A stretch of 64,000 nt of DNA from Neptunomonas sp036804365 (GCA_036804365.1 DAIRSP010000001.1:1-64000); one strand, 5' to 3'. Positions 43,980 through 53,714 are shown, numbered from the stretch's first letter. Program-made: numbers and translations. The notes: a model not told the origin generated them from the sequence alone.

Positions 43980-46157
43980 TTACGCACCATATTTCGCTTT
44001 TGCTTCGATACGACGACGGTGTAATACCGGCTCAGTGTAACCGCTTGGTTGTGCACAGCCTTCAAACACGAGTTCACAGGCCGCAGCAAAGGCAACGCTA
44101 TCATCAAAGTTAGGTGCCATGGCACGGTAAGTTGGATCGCCCGCGTTTTGGCCATCCACGATAGCCGCCATACGCTTGAGCGTTTCCATTACCTGCGCTT
44201 CTGAGCACACACCATGATGCAACCAGTTAGCAATATGCTGGCTAGAGATACGCAGTGTTGCGCGGTCTTCCATTAGGCCAACGTTGTTGATATCCGGCAC
44301 TTTAGAGCAGCCCACGCCTTGCTCAACCCAACGTACCACATAGCCCAGTAAGCCTTGTGCGTTGTTATCGAGCTCTTGCTGAATCTCTTCAGCAGACCAG
44401 TTAGGGTTTGTAGCAACAGGAACGGTCAGAATATCATCCAAGTTTGCACGCGGACGGTTTTTCAGTTCGCCTTGGCGGGCAAATACATCAACCTTATGGT
44501 AGTGCAGAGCGTGTAAGGTCGCAGCCGTTGGCGATGGTACCCAAGCCGTATTTGCGCCTGACATCGGGTGTGCAATTTTCGCAGTTAGCATGTTAGCCAT
44601 CTGATCAGGGATTGCCCACATACCTTTACCAATCTGCGCACGACCACTTAAGCCGCATGCAAGACCGTTATCAACGTTCCAGTCTTCATAAGCGCTGATC
44701 CATTTAGCCGACTTCATGTCGCCTTTGCGAACCATTGGTCCCGCTTGCATAGATGTGTGTATCTCATCACCTGTGCGGTCTAAGAAGCCGGTATTGATGA
44801 ATACAACACGTTGCTTCGCAGCACGGATACATTCTTTAAGGTTGACGGTTGTGCGGCGCTCTTCATCCATAATACCCATTTTTAGGGTAAAGCGAGCGAG
44901 ACCTAAGGCGTCTTCAACCCGTGCAAACAGCTCGTTAGAGAAAGCAACTTCCTCCGGGCCATGCATCTTCGGCTTAACGATATACATCGAGCCGGTAACC
45001 GTGTTGCGGAATTTGCCTAGACCTTTCATGTCGTGCAAAGAGATTAACGTGGTCATCATGGCATCCATGATACCTTCAGGAACTTCGTTACCCTCTTTAT
45101 CGATAATCGCGCTGTTAGTCATTAAGTGACCGACATTACGTACGAACATTAAGCTGCGTCCTTTTAGGACAACAGCGTCACCGTTCAAGCCTTTGTATTC
45201 ACGGTCAGGGTTCATGGCGCGGGTAAATGTTTTACCGCCTTTAGACACCTCTTCCGTCAAATCACCTTTCATTAGGCCAAGCCAGTTGCGATATACAACC
45301 ATCTTGTCATCAGCATCTACGGCGGCAACGGAGTCTTCACAATCCATAATGGTTGTGAGCGCCGATTCCATAACGATATCTTTGATACCGGCTGCATCAT
45401 CCTTACCAATTTGGCTGGCACGATCGATCTGAACTTCAAAATGAAGGCCGTTATTTTTAAATAGAATGCCTTGAGGAGCAGCTGCATCACCTGTGAAACC
45501 AATCAGCTTTTCAGGTTGAGCTAGGGTTGTTTCACTACCATCGCGCAGAATGACAACCAGTTTGCCATCTTGGATGCTATAGCCAGCGGAGTCTTTGTGT
45601 GAGCCGCTTGCAAGTGGAATAGACTCATCCATAAAGTTGCGTGCGAAGGCGATTGTTTTAGCACCGCGAACTGGATTGTAAGTCTGTCCAGCTTCAGCAC
45701 CGCCGTCTGCAGGAATGGCGTCAGTGCCGTATAGCGCATCATACAGGCTGCCCCAACGTGCATTCGCAGCGTTAAGTGCAAAGCGTGCATTCATGACAGG
45801 CACTACAAGCTGTGGTCCAGCCATAGTCGCCATTTCTGGATCGACGTTGCTTGTTTCTGCTGCAAAGTCTTCACCTTCGGGTAAAAGGTAACCGATCTCA
45901 GTTAGAAACTGCTTATATTCATTAAAATTGAATGCCTGACCCTTGCGGCTTGTATGCCAGGCATCAATTTGTGCTTGGAAGTCATCACGTTTAGCCAGCA
46001 GTGCGCGATTGCGTGGAGCGAGATCGTGAACGATCGCATCCATCTGTGCCCAAAATTGGTCTGCACTGATCCCTGTACCAGGAATGGCTTCGTTATTAAT
46101 AAAGTTATAAAGACCTGAAGCAACCTGAAGGCCGCCTGTCTGTACCCGTTGACTCAT
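43980..46157 (-). CDS. glcB: malate synthase G
   Basis: Condenses glyoxylate and acetyl-CoA to malate. It has 725 residues, the usual length for isoform G. Typical features: ETSNVDPEMATMAGPQLVVPVMNARFALNAANARWGSLYDALYG region, AVDADDKMVVYRNWLGLMKGDL, GSMYIVKPKMHGPEEVAF, FINTGFLDRTGDEIHTSM (active-site Asp) and WEQGVGCSKVPDI-like VEQGVGCSKVPDI. No glycolate oxidase or isocitrate lyase is nearby. A 172-base gap upstream (46158-46329) shows repeated ACCGGTC-like patches but no clear promoter to me. Confidence 0.97.
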   Translation of the reverse strand: MSQRVQTGGLQVASGLYNFINNEAIPGTGISADQFWAQMDAIVHDLAPRNRALLAKRDDFQAQIDAWHTSRKGQAFNFNEYKQFLTEIGYLLPEGEDFAAETSNVDPEMATMAGPQLVVPVMNARFALNAANARWGSLYDALYGTDAIPADGGAEAGQTYNPVRGAKTIAFARNFMDESIPLASGSHKDSAGYSIQDGKLVVILRDGSETTLAQPEKLIGFTGDAAAPQGILFKNNGLHFEVQIDRASQIGKDDAAGIKDIVMESALTTIMDCEDSVAAVDADDKMVVYRNWLGLMKGDLTEEVSKGGKTFTRAMNPDREYKGLNGDAVVLKGRSLMFVRNVGHLMTNSAIIDKEGNEVPEGIMDAMMTTLISLHDMKGLGKFRNTVTGSMYIVKPKMHGPEEVAFSNELFARVEDALGLARFTLKMGIMDEERRTTVNLKECIRAAKQRVVFINTGFLDRTGDEIHTSMQAGPMVRKGDMKSAKWISAYEDWNVDNGLACGLSGRAQIGKGMWAIPDQMANMLTAKIAHPMSGANTAWVPSPTAATLHALHYHKVDVFARQGELKNRPRANLDDILTVPVATNPNWSAEEIQQELDNNAQGLLGYVVRWVEQGVGCSKVPDINNVGLMEDRATLRISSQHIANWLHHGVCSEAQVMETLKRMAAIVDGQNAGDPTYRAMAPNFDDSVAFAAACELVFEGCAQPSGYTEPVLHRRRIEAKAKYGA

Positions 46158-46329
46158 AGTAGTAATGCCTCATTGTATATGGGGCCGGTCCGGAGCGAGG
46201 CAACCATGACCGGTCGATATAGTTATACATACCTTCTAAAAGAGGTATTGTGCAATGCAAAAATACATCAAAATAGAGGAGCTTGTCGCCCCCGTCACGC
46301 CTAAAGTATGAGAGTTTTAAGCGCAAAGG

Positions 46330-46746
46330 TTAGATTTCAAAGTGTGCTCTAATCGTGTCGGGAAGAGGAACCGATCTCCCTGTATGATGATCCATCCATA
46401 CCACTTTTGAGTAACCGTCACTGACCGGTTTGTCTGGCTGCTTACTACTGAAAATTTCATAGTAAGTCATGAAGCTAGTCCGGCCCGGCTCTGCTATATA
46501 ACAGCGGATAGTCAGTATGTCAGGATAAACAACAGGTTGCATAAAGGTACAACCCACATTGATAACAACAGGGTCTTGGCCATTGCCATCCATCTGTGCA
46601 CCCATCTTTGCTAACAACTGTACACGTGCCTCTTCCAAATAGCGCATATACATCGCGTTGTTTACATGACCATAAGCATCCATGTCACCCCATCGTACTG
46701 CAATATCGCAGCTGTAAATTAGCTTTCCTTTTTCAGAGTGCATCAT
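46330..46746 (-). CDS. acyl-CoA thioesterase, 4HBT (YbgC/FadM-like) fold
   Basis: A 138-residue hotdog-fold thioesterase. The catalytic and active-site segment WGDMDAYGHVNNAMYMRYLEEAR is intact, with Asp (VRWGDMDAYGHVNN). The substrate is a fatty acyl-CoA or 4-hydroxybenzoyl-CoA-like thioester; I cannot decide which. Two ATGs in tandem at 46746 and 46743; upstream GGTGA favours the second. Confidence 0.88.
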   Translation of the reverse strand: MMHSEKGKLIYSCDIAVRWGDMDAYGHVNNAMYMRYLEEARVQLLAKMGAQMDGNGQDPVVINVGCTFMQPVVYPDILTIRCYIAEPGRTSFMTYYEIFSSKQPDKPVSDGYSKVVWMDHHTGRSVPLPDTIRAHFEI

Positions 46747-46765
46747 GTCACCATCTTTATTTTAA

Positions 46766-46809
46766 TGTCATTCACAAGATAAGGGGTTTTACCTATTTTG
46801 TGAATGACA
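46766..46809. repeat. 12-base perfect inverted repeat upstream of the thioesterase gene
   Basis: TGTCATTCACAA / TTGTGAATGACA, 12 perfect pairs, separated by 20 bases. It lies between two minus-strand genes, eight bases after the mscK-type stop and 20 bases before the thioesterase start. No T run on either strand typical of an intrinsic terminator. It may be an operator dyad or a large RNA hairpin. Confidence 0.55.
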
Positions 46810-46816
46810 AAAGTGT

Positions 46817-49800
46817 TCAGCTTTTTTTCGCTCTGTGAAGATGAACGTCAACTTGCGGGAAAGCAATTTCAATATTGTGAGCTTTAAAGTCCTCATCAAT
46901 GGTTTGGTTAATGTCGTGTGTGACCGGCAAACGGTCAGAAAGGCTGTTGACGAACAGTCTTAATTCTAAATCCAAAGTGCTAGCGCCAAATGTGGTGAAA
47001 AAGGCATCAGGGGCCGGGTCCTTTAGGACGTTAGGGTGCTCGGTCGCGGCTTTTAATAGTAACTCGCGTGCCAGTCTCGTATCCGAGCCATAGGCAATCC
47101 CAATTTTGAACACGACACGGGTGATAGGATCGGTGAGTGACCAGTTGATCAATTGGTCGGTTACAAAGTTTTTGTTCGGGATGATTACCTCTTTGCGATC
47201 CCAATCGGAGATCGTTGTTGCACGAATTTGAATGCGCGTAACGTTTCCTGTGAAGCCGCCAATAGTAACGGTATCGCCTATGCGTATTGGTTTCTCAAAT
47301 AGAATAATCAAGCCCGATACAAAGTTCGCGACAATCTCTTGTAAACCAAATCCTAACCCCACGCCTAGTGCAGCAATCAGCCACTGCAATTTGGACCATT
47401 CAAGCCCTAGTTGGGAGGCTCCTGACAGGACGCTAAATACAATAAGGATATATTTAGTAATCGAGGTAATGGCGTATGAAGTACCTTGGGACAAGGTTAA
47501 ATGTCGTAACAGTAATAGCTCTAGTAAGCCCGGTAAGTTGTAGGCTGCAAGAATACACAGGGTGATTAATGCGGTACTGAATACCACATTTTTTAAGGTA
47601 ATCGATTCGGAAATAATACCGTCTGTGGTGGTGACATCATTACTCCATAGAACAACACTGTCTAAGATGTCGAGCGTTGGTAGTGCATTCTTTAAAAAGA
47701 ACCAGCAGAGTGATACGAAAACAATCACGGTGGTGGTTTTCAGTAGAACACGAGCCTGATCGGAAATACTTTGTAAATTAATGTAGTTTTCGTTCAGCGG
47801 AGGAATCTCTTCGTTCTTCTCGCGTGCCTCGATAATTTCATTGCGGCGAGCCTTCGCTCTATCGAACTCGACATGCCGCTCCTCCATTAACAGCCAACGG
47901 TTGCCAAGCTTGAAGAAGATAAAGGTTGAGTAAAATATGCCTGTGAGTATCAGCAAAACGAGCATCATCATTGAGGCAGTCAGTAAGTAGCCCAGTAGCG
48001 CAGACAAAATAAGTAGTAAGTGAATGCCTACCAAACTTGCGAGCCAAAGTTGTGCCTGTTGCCACCATCTTACGCCATGGGTAATTTGGTTGATTTGCGG
48101 AGCCACTTTCCATAAAGCTCCCCAGAACAGGCTAACAATACCGGCAAGCAAAATCGTTGCTAAGCGCCCTAGACCTGAGCGCAACTCGGTAGAGTCCGTT
48201 GGGTCAATTAACAGGATCAGGATAATTAACGGTGTGGATAACCAGTAAAGCGGATGCAGCAGTTTGCGTAGTGTTTTGCATAAGGCTTGTGGTACGGCCA
48301 AATGCGCATGGAGGAGCCCGTATGGCATACTCAGCCAGAAGAGTAAGCAGAGGTATACCCATGTCAGCATCGCGACGCTGCGGATGATCAGGGTAGCAGA
48401 GTCAATACTGAAGGCATTGAGATTCAGTATGCTTTCCCCCAAGAGCAGCATACTCGCGGGTACGGGCAAGCTGATAACCATGGGCATCCAAAGCAGGTTG
48501 AACGTATGCAGAAAGCGATCATGAACAACATTACCTATCTCTCTTGCCCATAGTGTGCGACGTGCTTTGTATTGTTTATTTAACAGTGCAGCGACCACAA
48601 ACAGCAGTGCTAAGGCCACCAAGTCAGGTATCCAAGAGTAAACAGGCTCAATCAAGGGTTCTGCTAAATTGGGCGTTAAATAAGCGATCAAGGGTGCTAC
48701 GCCGACAATTAACTCGTTAATCCAGTTGGTTGAGATGGGTAATGTACTGGGAATCCATAATAGGTGTTGCGCAATTAGCTCACGACCCAAGGTGATCTGT
48801 TTGTTGATTTGCTCTTGTGTGGTCAGTAGTTGAGAAAGTTCGGTAATTCCTTGATTACTCGCTTCACGAATACGGTTTAACAGGTTTTGTTTATCGGCCA
48901 TCAACTGCTTGTATTGTTTAAGGGTATTGGCATCAAGGTCTTTAACCCCGTCACTGTTTTCGCTTTCTATCAGTGCGCTAGTGGTGTCTAAGTTAAGTAA
49001 ACGTAATTGATTAATCGCTTGGCGCGTTTCATCGGTTTGAATCACCTTAGATAATCTGCGGGTAAACTTGCGTAATTCAATGCCAAGCGGTTGGATGCTC
49101 AGCTCTAATTGCTGTTGCACCGAGGTATAACTCTGATTGACGATGGCCAGTTGCACCTCAAGCAGTCTACGTTGCTGAACGGCTTTATCCGCCTGATTTA
49201 ATGTTTCACGAAGGCTTTCACTAAGGGAGAGGTTACCTCTTAGTAAGCCGGCAATCAGAGGGTTTTGTTGAACTAGGTCAATGCTGTCAGTGTTTAACAG
49301 CAGCAGCGTTTGCTCGGTTTCTATACGGCGTTTGGCTTGGAGGAGATCCTGTAAACCATCAATTTGTGCTTGCTGCTGAGTTATATCTTTGTTTGTTTTT
49401 AATAAGCTAAGGCGATTTAATTCACTTTGCCCAGGAATAGAGAGCACTTCGAGTTCAAGTGCCTGAATTTTGGCCGCTCTTAATGCGAACTGCGCTTCAT
49501 TAAGCTTGGAGCCTGCTTGGGAGTTATCTAGTGTATCCTGTTTGAGTGTTGCCAGCTGATCACGTAAGTTAATGAGTTTGACATCACTTTGCTTAATTTG
49601 TTGTGACATGAGATCTCGATTTTGCTCGAGTTCCAACAACTTGGCTTTTTCTAACGTTAAGATCTGCTCGATTTCACTGCTCGTTCGATTTTGATAGCGT
49701 TCGAAGTTAACGGCAGGCAATACCTGATTCAGATTGTCTTGTAAGCGTTTGGCTTCGCTTGGTTGACGTTGAAGCATAGCTTTAAATTGCGTCGATTTCT

Positions 49801-50002
49801 CATCGAGTTGCAGAGCCTCTTGGTAAGCGGCTAATAATTGAAGATAGTTATCTCTTTGTTGTTTGATTTCAGGTGTAGTGTCTTCCGTAGGGAGTTGTGA
49901 TAAACGTTGTTTAAGGATGGATATCTCATCCTTAGTTGCTGCGTGACTTGAAAATACGATGATACAGCTGAGTAACGTAAGTAGCTTGAAAAAGAGTCTC
50001 AT
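46817..50002 (-). CDS. large MscS-family mechanosensitive channel (MscK/MscM type)
   Basis: A 1061-residue protein. Signal peptide at the N-terminus (FFKLLTLLSCIIVFSSHAAT), a periplasmic helical and coiled-coil region to about 430, then about eleven TM helices, and the MscS core at about 850-1050 (LIAALGVGLGFGLQEIVANF, pore; FVSGLIILFEKPIRIGDTV; GIAYGSDTRLARELL). Length and layout match MscK (KefA) and MscM (YjeP); I cannot separate the two. Functions in osmotic safety, in MscK coupled to K+. It is a second MscS-type channel within 3 kb of the small one. Confidence 0.92.
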   Translation of the reverse strand: MRLFFKLLTLLSCIIVFSSHAATKDEISILKQRLSQLPTEDTTPEIKQQRDNYLQLLAAYQEALQLDEKSTQFKAMLQRQPSEAKRLQDNLNQVLPAVNFERYQNRTSSEIEQILTLEKAKLLELEQNRDLMSQQIKQSDVKLINLRDQLATLKQDTLDNSQAGSKLNEAQFALRAAKIQALELEVLSIPGQSELNRLSLLKTNKDITQQQAQIDGLQDLLQAKRRIETEQTLLLLNTDSIDLVQQNPLIAGLLRGNLSLSESLRETLNQADKAVQQRRLLEVQLAIVNQSYTSVQQQLELSIQPLGIELRKFTRRLSKVIQTDETRQAINQLRLLNLDTTSALIESENSDGVKDLDANTLKQYKQLMADKQNLLNRIREASNQGITELSQLLTTQEQINKQITLGRELIAQHLLWIPSTLPISTNWINELIVGVAPLIAYLTPNLAEPLIEPVYSWIPDLVALALLFVVAALLNKQYKARRTLWAREIGNVVHDRFLHTFNLLWMPMVISLPVPASMLLLGESILNLNAFSIDSATLIIRSVAMLTWVYLCLLFWLSMPYGLLHAHLAVPQALCKTLRKLLHPLYWLSTPLIILILLIDPTDSTELRSGLGRLATILLAGIVSLFWGALWKVAPQINQITHGVRWWQQAQLWLASLVGIHLLLILSALLGYLLTASMMMLVLLILTGIFYSTFIFFKLGNRWLLMEERHVEFDRAKARRNEIIEAREKNEEIPPLNENYINLQSISDQARVLLKTTTVIVFVSLCWFFLKNALPTLDILDSVVLWSNDVTTTDGIISESITLKNVVFSTALITLCILAAYNLPGLLELLLLRHLTLSQGTSYAITSITKYILIVFSVLSGASQLGLEWSKLQWLIAALGVGLGFGLQEIVANFVSGLIILFEKPIRIGDTVTIGGFTGNVTRIQIRATTISDWDRKEVIIPNKNFVTDQLINWSLTDPITRVVFKIGIAYGSDTRLARELLLKAATEHPNVLKDPAPDAFFTTFGASTLDLELRLFVNSLSDRLPVTHDINQTIDEDFKAHNIEIAFPQVDVHLHRAKKS

Positions 50003-50101
50003 AATATTCCTGACATATGCTTTGTAGCGAGAGGTACGCTATAAATAATTGTAACTGTGCCTCAAGCTAAACAACATAGAGAGACATACAAAGGACAAGA
50101 T

Positions 50102-51076
50102 ATGTATCAGTTAAGTTCAGAAAAGTTACGGAATACACTCCCCGCGTTTTCGAAAGTGACTGGTTGGCGGCCTAATGATGTTTGGGATGATTACGCCAAA
50201 CTCTACAAACTTATCCCCCTACGTGAGCAGTATGATTGGACAGTTGGGGTTGAGCCTTATCAGGATTTATCTCTGGTAATGCAGCATTTTGCCGTTGAAG
50301 ATGCGGTTGGCACGGTGTTTTTACTGCATGGCTATACTGATCATCTCGGTTTGTATACGGGGCTCATCGAAACCCTATTAAAAGCTGGGTGGAATGTGTT
50401 GGGTGTTGATTTGCCAGGTCATGGGTTATCCAGTGGGAATAGCTATTCCATTCAGAGCTTCTCTACCTATGCAGGTATGGTGCAGCATATTTTAAAAACT
50501 CATTGTCAGAATGAAATGACACTCTTGATGGGATTAAGCACGGGAGGGGCGGCAATACTTGAGCACCAGCGCTTGTATCCGGCGCAGGCGGGTGACCCCT
50601 TTTCAGTGGCGGGCCGAATCTTACTCGCACCCTTGGTCAGGCCGGCTTACTGTGAGGTCATTCAATGGAAGTATCGCTTACTACATCTATTCCTCAAACG
50701 GGTAAAACGTGTCAGGACTGAGCATTCTCATGATGAGGCGTTCTTACGCTTTATCCATGAAGAAGATCCGCTTCAGTCAAACTGGATTGCAGTGGACTGG
50801 ATCGGCGCTATGTTGAAATGGATCCCTTTAATCGAGGGGTCAGTACCGTCAAAAATCCCCATGACTGTTATACAAGGTACCGATGATACGACGGTCGATT
50901 GGAGTCATAATGTAACTGTTTTAAAGCAGCTGTATCCCAGTGCGGAAATTAAACTGATCGAGGGCGCAAGGCACCATTTAGTGAATGAGGGTGAGCCTTG
51001 GCTCAGTGAGATACGCGAGGTGGTGTTACAAACATTATCAAAAATAAAAGCTAGAGCAGCAGAACCGCCGCTCTAG
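50102..51076 (+). CDS. alpha/beta hydrolase, monoacylglycerol-lipase-like
   Basis: A 324-residue serine hydrolase. Nucleophile Ser146 in MGLSTGGAA (GxSxG), oxyanion HGYTDHLG at residue 76-83, VLGVDLPGHGLSSG, and catalytic His near the end in EGARHHLVNEG. No signal peptide when started at 50102, which follows AAAGGACAAG; the frame extends 15 codons upstream without support. Substrate unknown; esters of fatty acids are likely. Its 3' end is within the serA terminator. Confidence 0.87.
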   Translation: MYQLSSEKLRNTLPAFSKVTGWRPNDVWDDYAKLYKLIPLREQYDWTVGVEPYQDLSLVMQHFAVEDAVGTVFLLHGYTDHLGLYTGLIETLLKAGWNVLGVDLPGHGLSSGNSYSIQSFSTYAGMVQHILKTHCQNEMTLLMGLSTGGAAILEHQRLYPAQAGDPFSVAGRILLAPLVRPAYCEVIQWKYRLLHLFLKRVKRVRTEHSHDEAFLRFIHEEDPLQSNWIAVDWIGAMLKWIPLIEGSVPSKIPMTVIQGTDDTTVDWSHNVTVLKQLYPSAEIKLIEGARHHLVNEGEPWLSEIREVVLQTLSKIKARAAEPPL

Positions 51077-51079
51077 CTT
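51045..51079 (-). terminator. serA terminator overlapping lipase 3' end
   Basis: Ten-base stem AAGCTAGAGC / GCTCTAGCTT with a 12-base loop. On the minus strand the stem is followed by TTATTTTTG, so it ends serA. One arm encodes the last lipase codons and contains its TAG stop. Confidence 0.85.
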
Positions 51080-51086
51080 GATCTGC

Positions 51087-52319
51087 TTAGAACAAACGAC
51101 GGCAGCGGATAGTTCCGTCGACTGTTAATAATTTTTCAAGCGCAACTTCTGAACAATCAGCATCGACATCAATCACTACGTAACCCACTTTGTCGTTTGT
51201 CTGTAGGTACTGACCCGAGATGTTGATATTGTTTTCAGAGAAAATGTTGTTGATCTTAGACAATACGCCCGGAATGTTCTGGTGAACGTGCAGCAGACGG
51301 TGAACATGCGGATGTTCAGGCAACGCCACTTCAGGGAAGTTAACAGAGGTAATAGACGAGCCATTATCGCTGTATTTAACCAACTTCTCTGCCACTTCGT
51401 AACCGATGTTCTCTTGGGCTTCCATGGTAGATCCGCCGACGTGAGGTGTTAAAATCACGTTATCAAACTCACGCAACGGAGAGATGAACTCATCATTGTT
51501 TGTACGAGGCTCGACAGGGAAAACGTCAATAGCAGCGCCGTGCAGTTTTTTACTACGTAACGCATCGCAAAGATCATCGATCACTACAACCGTTCCGCGT
51601 GCAGCGTTGATGAAGATCGCGCCATCTTTCATCTGTTCAAACTGTGCTGCGCCCATCATATCTTTAGTCGCTTTGGTTTCAGGAACATGCAAGCTGACGA
51701 TATCACAGGTGCGAAGTAGTTCATTTAGGTCAGCGGTTTGCTTTGCATTACCTAACGCTAGCTTATTAACTACGTCATGGAAGTAAACTTCCATACCTAA
51801 GCCTTCAGCTAATACGCTGAGTTGTGATCCGATACTACCGTAACCAACGATACCCAACTTTTTACCGCGAATTTCGTAAGAGTTCGTTGCGGATTTTTGC
51901 CACACACCACGGTGCGCTTTAGCGTTCTTTTCAGCCACGCCGCGTAAAAGAATAATGGCTTCAGCTAATACCAGTTCAGCAACAGAGCGGGTATTGGAGT
52001 AAGGCGCATTAAAAACAGCAACCCCTTGTTTCGTTGCCGCTTCAAGATCAACTTGGTTAGTACCGATACAGAAACAGCCAACCGCAACTAGCTTCTGTGC
52101 CGCTTCGAAGACTTTTTCAGTTAGCTGCGTGCGTGAACGGATGCCAATAAAGTGTGCATCTGCAATACGCTCTAATAGTTCCTCTTCCGGTAATGAGCCG
52201 GTATGGAATTCTATGTTGGTGTAGCCTTGGGCATTTAGCGTGTCGATTGCGGATTGGTGTACGCCTTCCAACAATAGAATTTTGATTTTGCTCTTATCCA
52301 GCGAGGTGATTTTGCTCAT
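51087..52319 (-). CDS. serA: D-3-phosphoglycerate dehydrogenase
   Basis: First step of serine synthesis. It has 410 residues when started at 52319 (MSKITSLDKSKIKILLLEG), equal to the E. coli enzyme. NAD motif LGIVGYGSIGSQL, catalytic Arg and Glu in the RSRTQLTE and VEP regions, His in TPHVGGST, and a C-terminal ACT domain (HQNIPGVLSKINNIFSENN) that gives serine feedback inhibition. The extra three residues from 52328 are not needed. Confidence 0.97.
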   Translation of the reverse strand: MSKITSLDKSKIKILLLEGVHQSAIDTLNAQGYTNIEFHTGSLPEEELLERIADAHFIGIRSRTQLTEKVFEAAQKLVAVGCFCIGTNQVDLEAATKQGVAVFNAPYSNTRSVAELVLAEAIILLRGVAEKNAKAHRGVWQKSATNSYEIRGKKLGIVGYGSIGSQLSVLAEGLGMEVYFHDVVNKLALGNAKQTADLNELLRTCDIVSLHVPETKATKDMMGAAQFEQMKDGAIFINAARGTVVVIDDLCDALRSKKLHGAAIDVFPVEPRTNNDEFISPLREFDNVILTPHVGGSTMEAQENIGYEVAEKLVKYSDNGSSITSVNFPEVALPEHPHVHRLLHVHQNIPGVLSKINNIFSENNINISGQYLQTNDKVGYVVIDVDADCSEVALEKLLTVDGTIRCRRLF

Positions 52320-52467
52320 CTTCTGCAACTCTTCAATATGGGGGTCAGAAAAACTGCCGATAAATTCGACGGCGTGTAAAGATGGCTATATTAACACACA
52401 GATAGATGAAAGGGATTGAGTCAAAAGAGGGATTTACTGGAAAAATTTTCAAGCCATGTTGAGTAGG

Positions 52468-52503
52468 TTTGCTGCATGAGCGTTATCTCATGCAGCAAAT
52501 TTT
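52468..52503. terminator. strong hairpin downstream of ppnP
   Basis: Perfect 13-base stem TTTGCTGCATGAG / CTCATGCAGCAAA with a six-base loop. The T run lies on the plus strand only. On the minus strand it directly follows the ppnP stop; it could stabilise the transcript end or terminate it with little T support. Confidence 0.6.
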
Positions 52504-52504
52504 C

Positions 52505-52786
52505 TTAGCTGTAGAAGCAAAGATAAGCCGTTGCTTGCTCAACCTTCAACTGGAACTTCTGGTTGGCTTCAACCGTGAACTCGGTACCTGTCGGGTAGCT
52601 AACGAATGCATCGCTGCCCGGCAGCTTAACAATTAGCTCACCGCTGGTCACTTTCATTAGTTCTTTCTGGCTGGTGCCAAACTCATATTCACCAATAGCC
52701 ATGACGCCAGCAGTGACTTTACCTTCTTTGTTTTCAAAGCCGATCGATTTAACAGTACCATCGAAATATTCATTTACAGTTAGCAT
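52505..52786 (-). CDS. ppnP: pyrimidine/purine nucleoside phosphorylase PpnP
   Basis: A 93-residue cupin-like protein, DUF1255/PpnP family, that phosphorolyses many nucleosides. It matches the E. coli protein in NEYFDGTVKSIGF, GVMAIGEYEFGTSQKE and the C-terminal YLCFYS. The start is the ATG at 52786 after GGGAG; a TTG precedes it by one codon. Confidence 0.93.
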   Translation of the reverse strand: MLTVNEYFDGTVKSIGFENKEGKVTAGVMAIGEYEFGTSQKELMKVTSGELIVKLPGSDAFVSYPTGTEFTVEANQKFQLKVEQATAYLCFYS

Positions 52787-52817
52787 CAAGTATTACTCCC
52801 ATGATTAATGGGCAGCA

Positions 52818-53714
52818 TCATAGTGGCTGTTTAAAGTTTTTGCTACTGCGAAAATCGAGCATAAAGTCGACAAAGGTTTGATTGGCACGAGAGAGGTAAC
52901 GCCCCTTATTCCAGGCAATACAGAGGTCAAGCCAGACCGGCTCGGCAAAAGGTAAGGTGACTAAGTCATCATCATTTTCGATCACCATGCCAAGGAGTGT
53001 CGAGATGGCATAGCCTCGCCTTACCACCGATTTAATGAGCGGGATCAGGTTCGTTTCAAAACCTATATGAGGTACAGCGCCAATAGAGGCCGCAATTCGA
53101 TCAAGGACTTTACGATGAAAGTAACCTTCTTTGAACATGGCAAGCTCTTGGCTAAAGAACTCCTGATAACTGATACTGGATTGGTTGGCAAAGGGATGAT
53201 CTTTAGCCAAGGTAACAAGCATCTGCTGACGCAGGAACATTTCGGTATGTAAAGATTCTGGCGCAAATTCAGAGACAATCACGCCCATATCTAACTCGCC
53301 TTGCTCAATCATCTGCTGAATATGGCCAGCACCGCCTTCAATTACCTGTAAATCAAGCGATGGGTAACGATGCTTAAAGGCCATCAAAATAGGAGGAAAA
53401 TAGTACGAGCCTAGCATCCCAGGAATACCAATACGCACTTTACCTTGCGTCAGTCCTTTTAGTTCACGCATCTCTAGTTCGGCATCTGAAACACGTTTCA
53501 AAATAGCTTTTGCATGTGTTAGTAACCGCTCACCTTCGTCTGTCAGCTTTATATTTCGGTCATTTCTATGGAAAAGTTTTAACTCCAGCGCGGTTTCCAG
53601 TTTATTAATCGACATGCTAATCGCCGGCTGAGCGATATGTAGATGCTCAGCTGCTTTAGAAAAGCTGCGGTATTGAGCCACGGTATAGAAGTAGCGAAGC
53701 TGTTTTAAATCCAT
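52818..53714 (-). CDS. LysR-family transcriptional regulator, divergent to MFS
   Basis: A 298-residue LTTR with helix-turn-helix at about residues 2-60 (LRYFYTVAQYRSFSKAAEHL and QPAISMSINKLETALELKLF) and a C-terminal effector domain. The start at 53714 gives the standard MDLKQLRYF N-terminus; an upstream in-frame extension rich in Ile is rejected. It probably controls the divergent MFS gene and itself through the dyad at 53726. Confidence 0.93.
   Translation of the reverse strand: MDLKQLRYFYTVAQYRSFSKAAEHLHIAQPAISMSINKLETALELKLFHRNDRNIKLTDEGERLLTHAKAILKRVSDAELEMRELKGLTQGKVRIGIPGMLGSYYFPPILMAFKHRYPSLDLQVIEGGAGHIQQMIEQGELDMGVIVSEFAPESLHTEMFLRQQMLVTLAKDHPFANQSSISYQEFFSQELAMFKEGYFHRKVLDRIAASIGAVPHIGFETNLIPLIKSVVRRGYAISTLLGMVIENDDDLVTLPFAEPVWLDLCIAWNKGRYLSRANQTFVDFMLDFRSSKNFKQPL

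Noticed and set aside
44716..45129. 137-residue frame opposite glcB
   Set aside because: It lies wholly inside the well-supported malate synthase gene on the other strand and has no recognisable domain or ribosome site.
46105..46326. 73-residue frame upstream of glcB
   Set aside because: It overlaps the glcB start in a different frame, shows no domain and no credible ribosome site.
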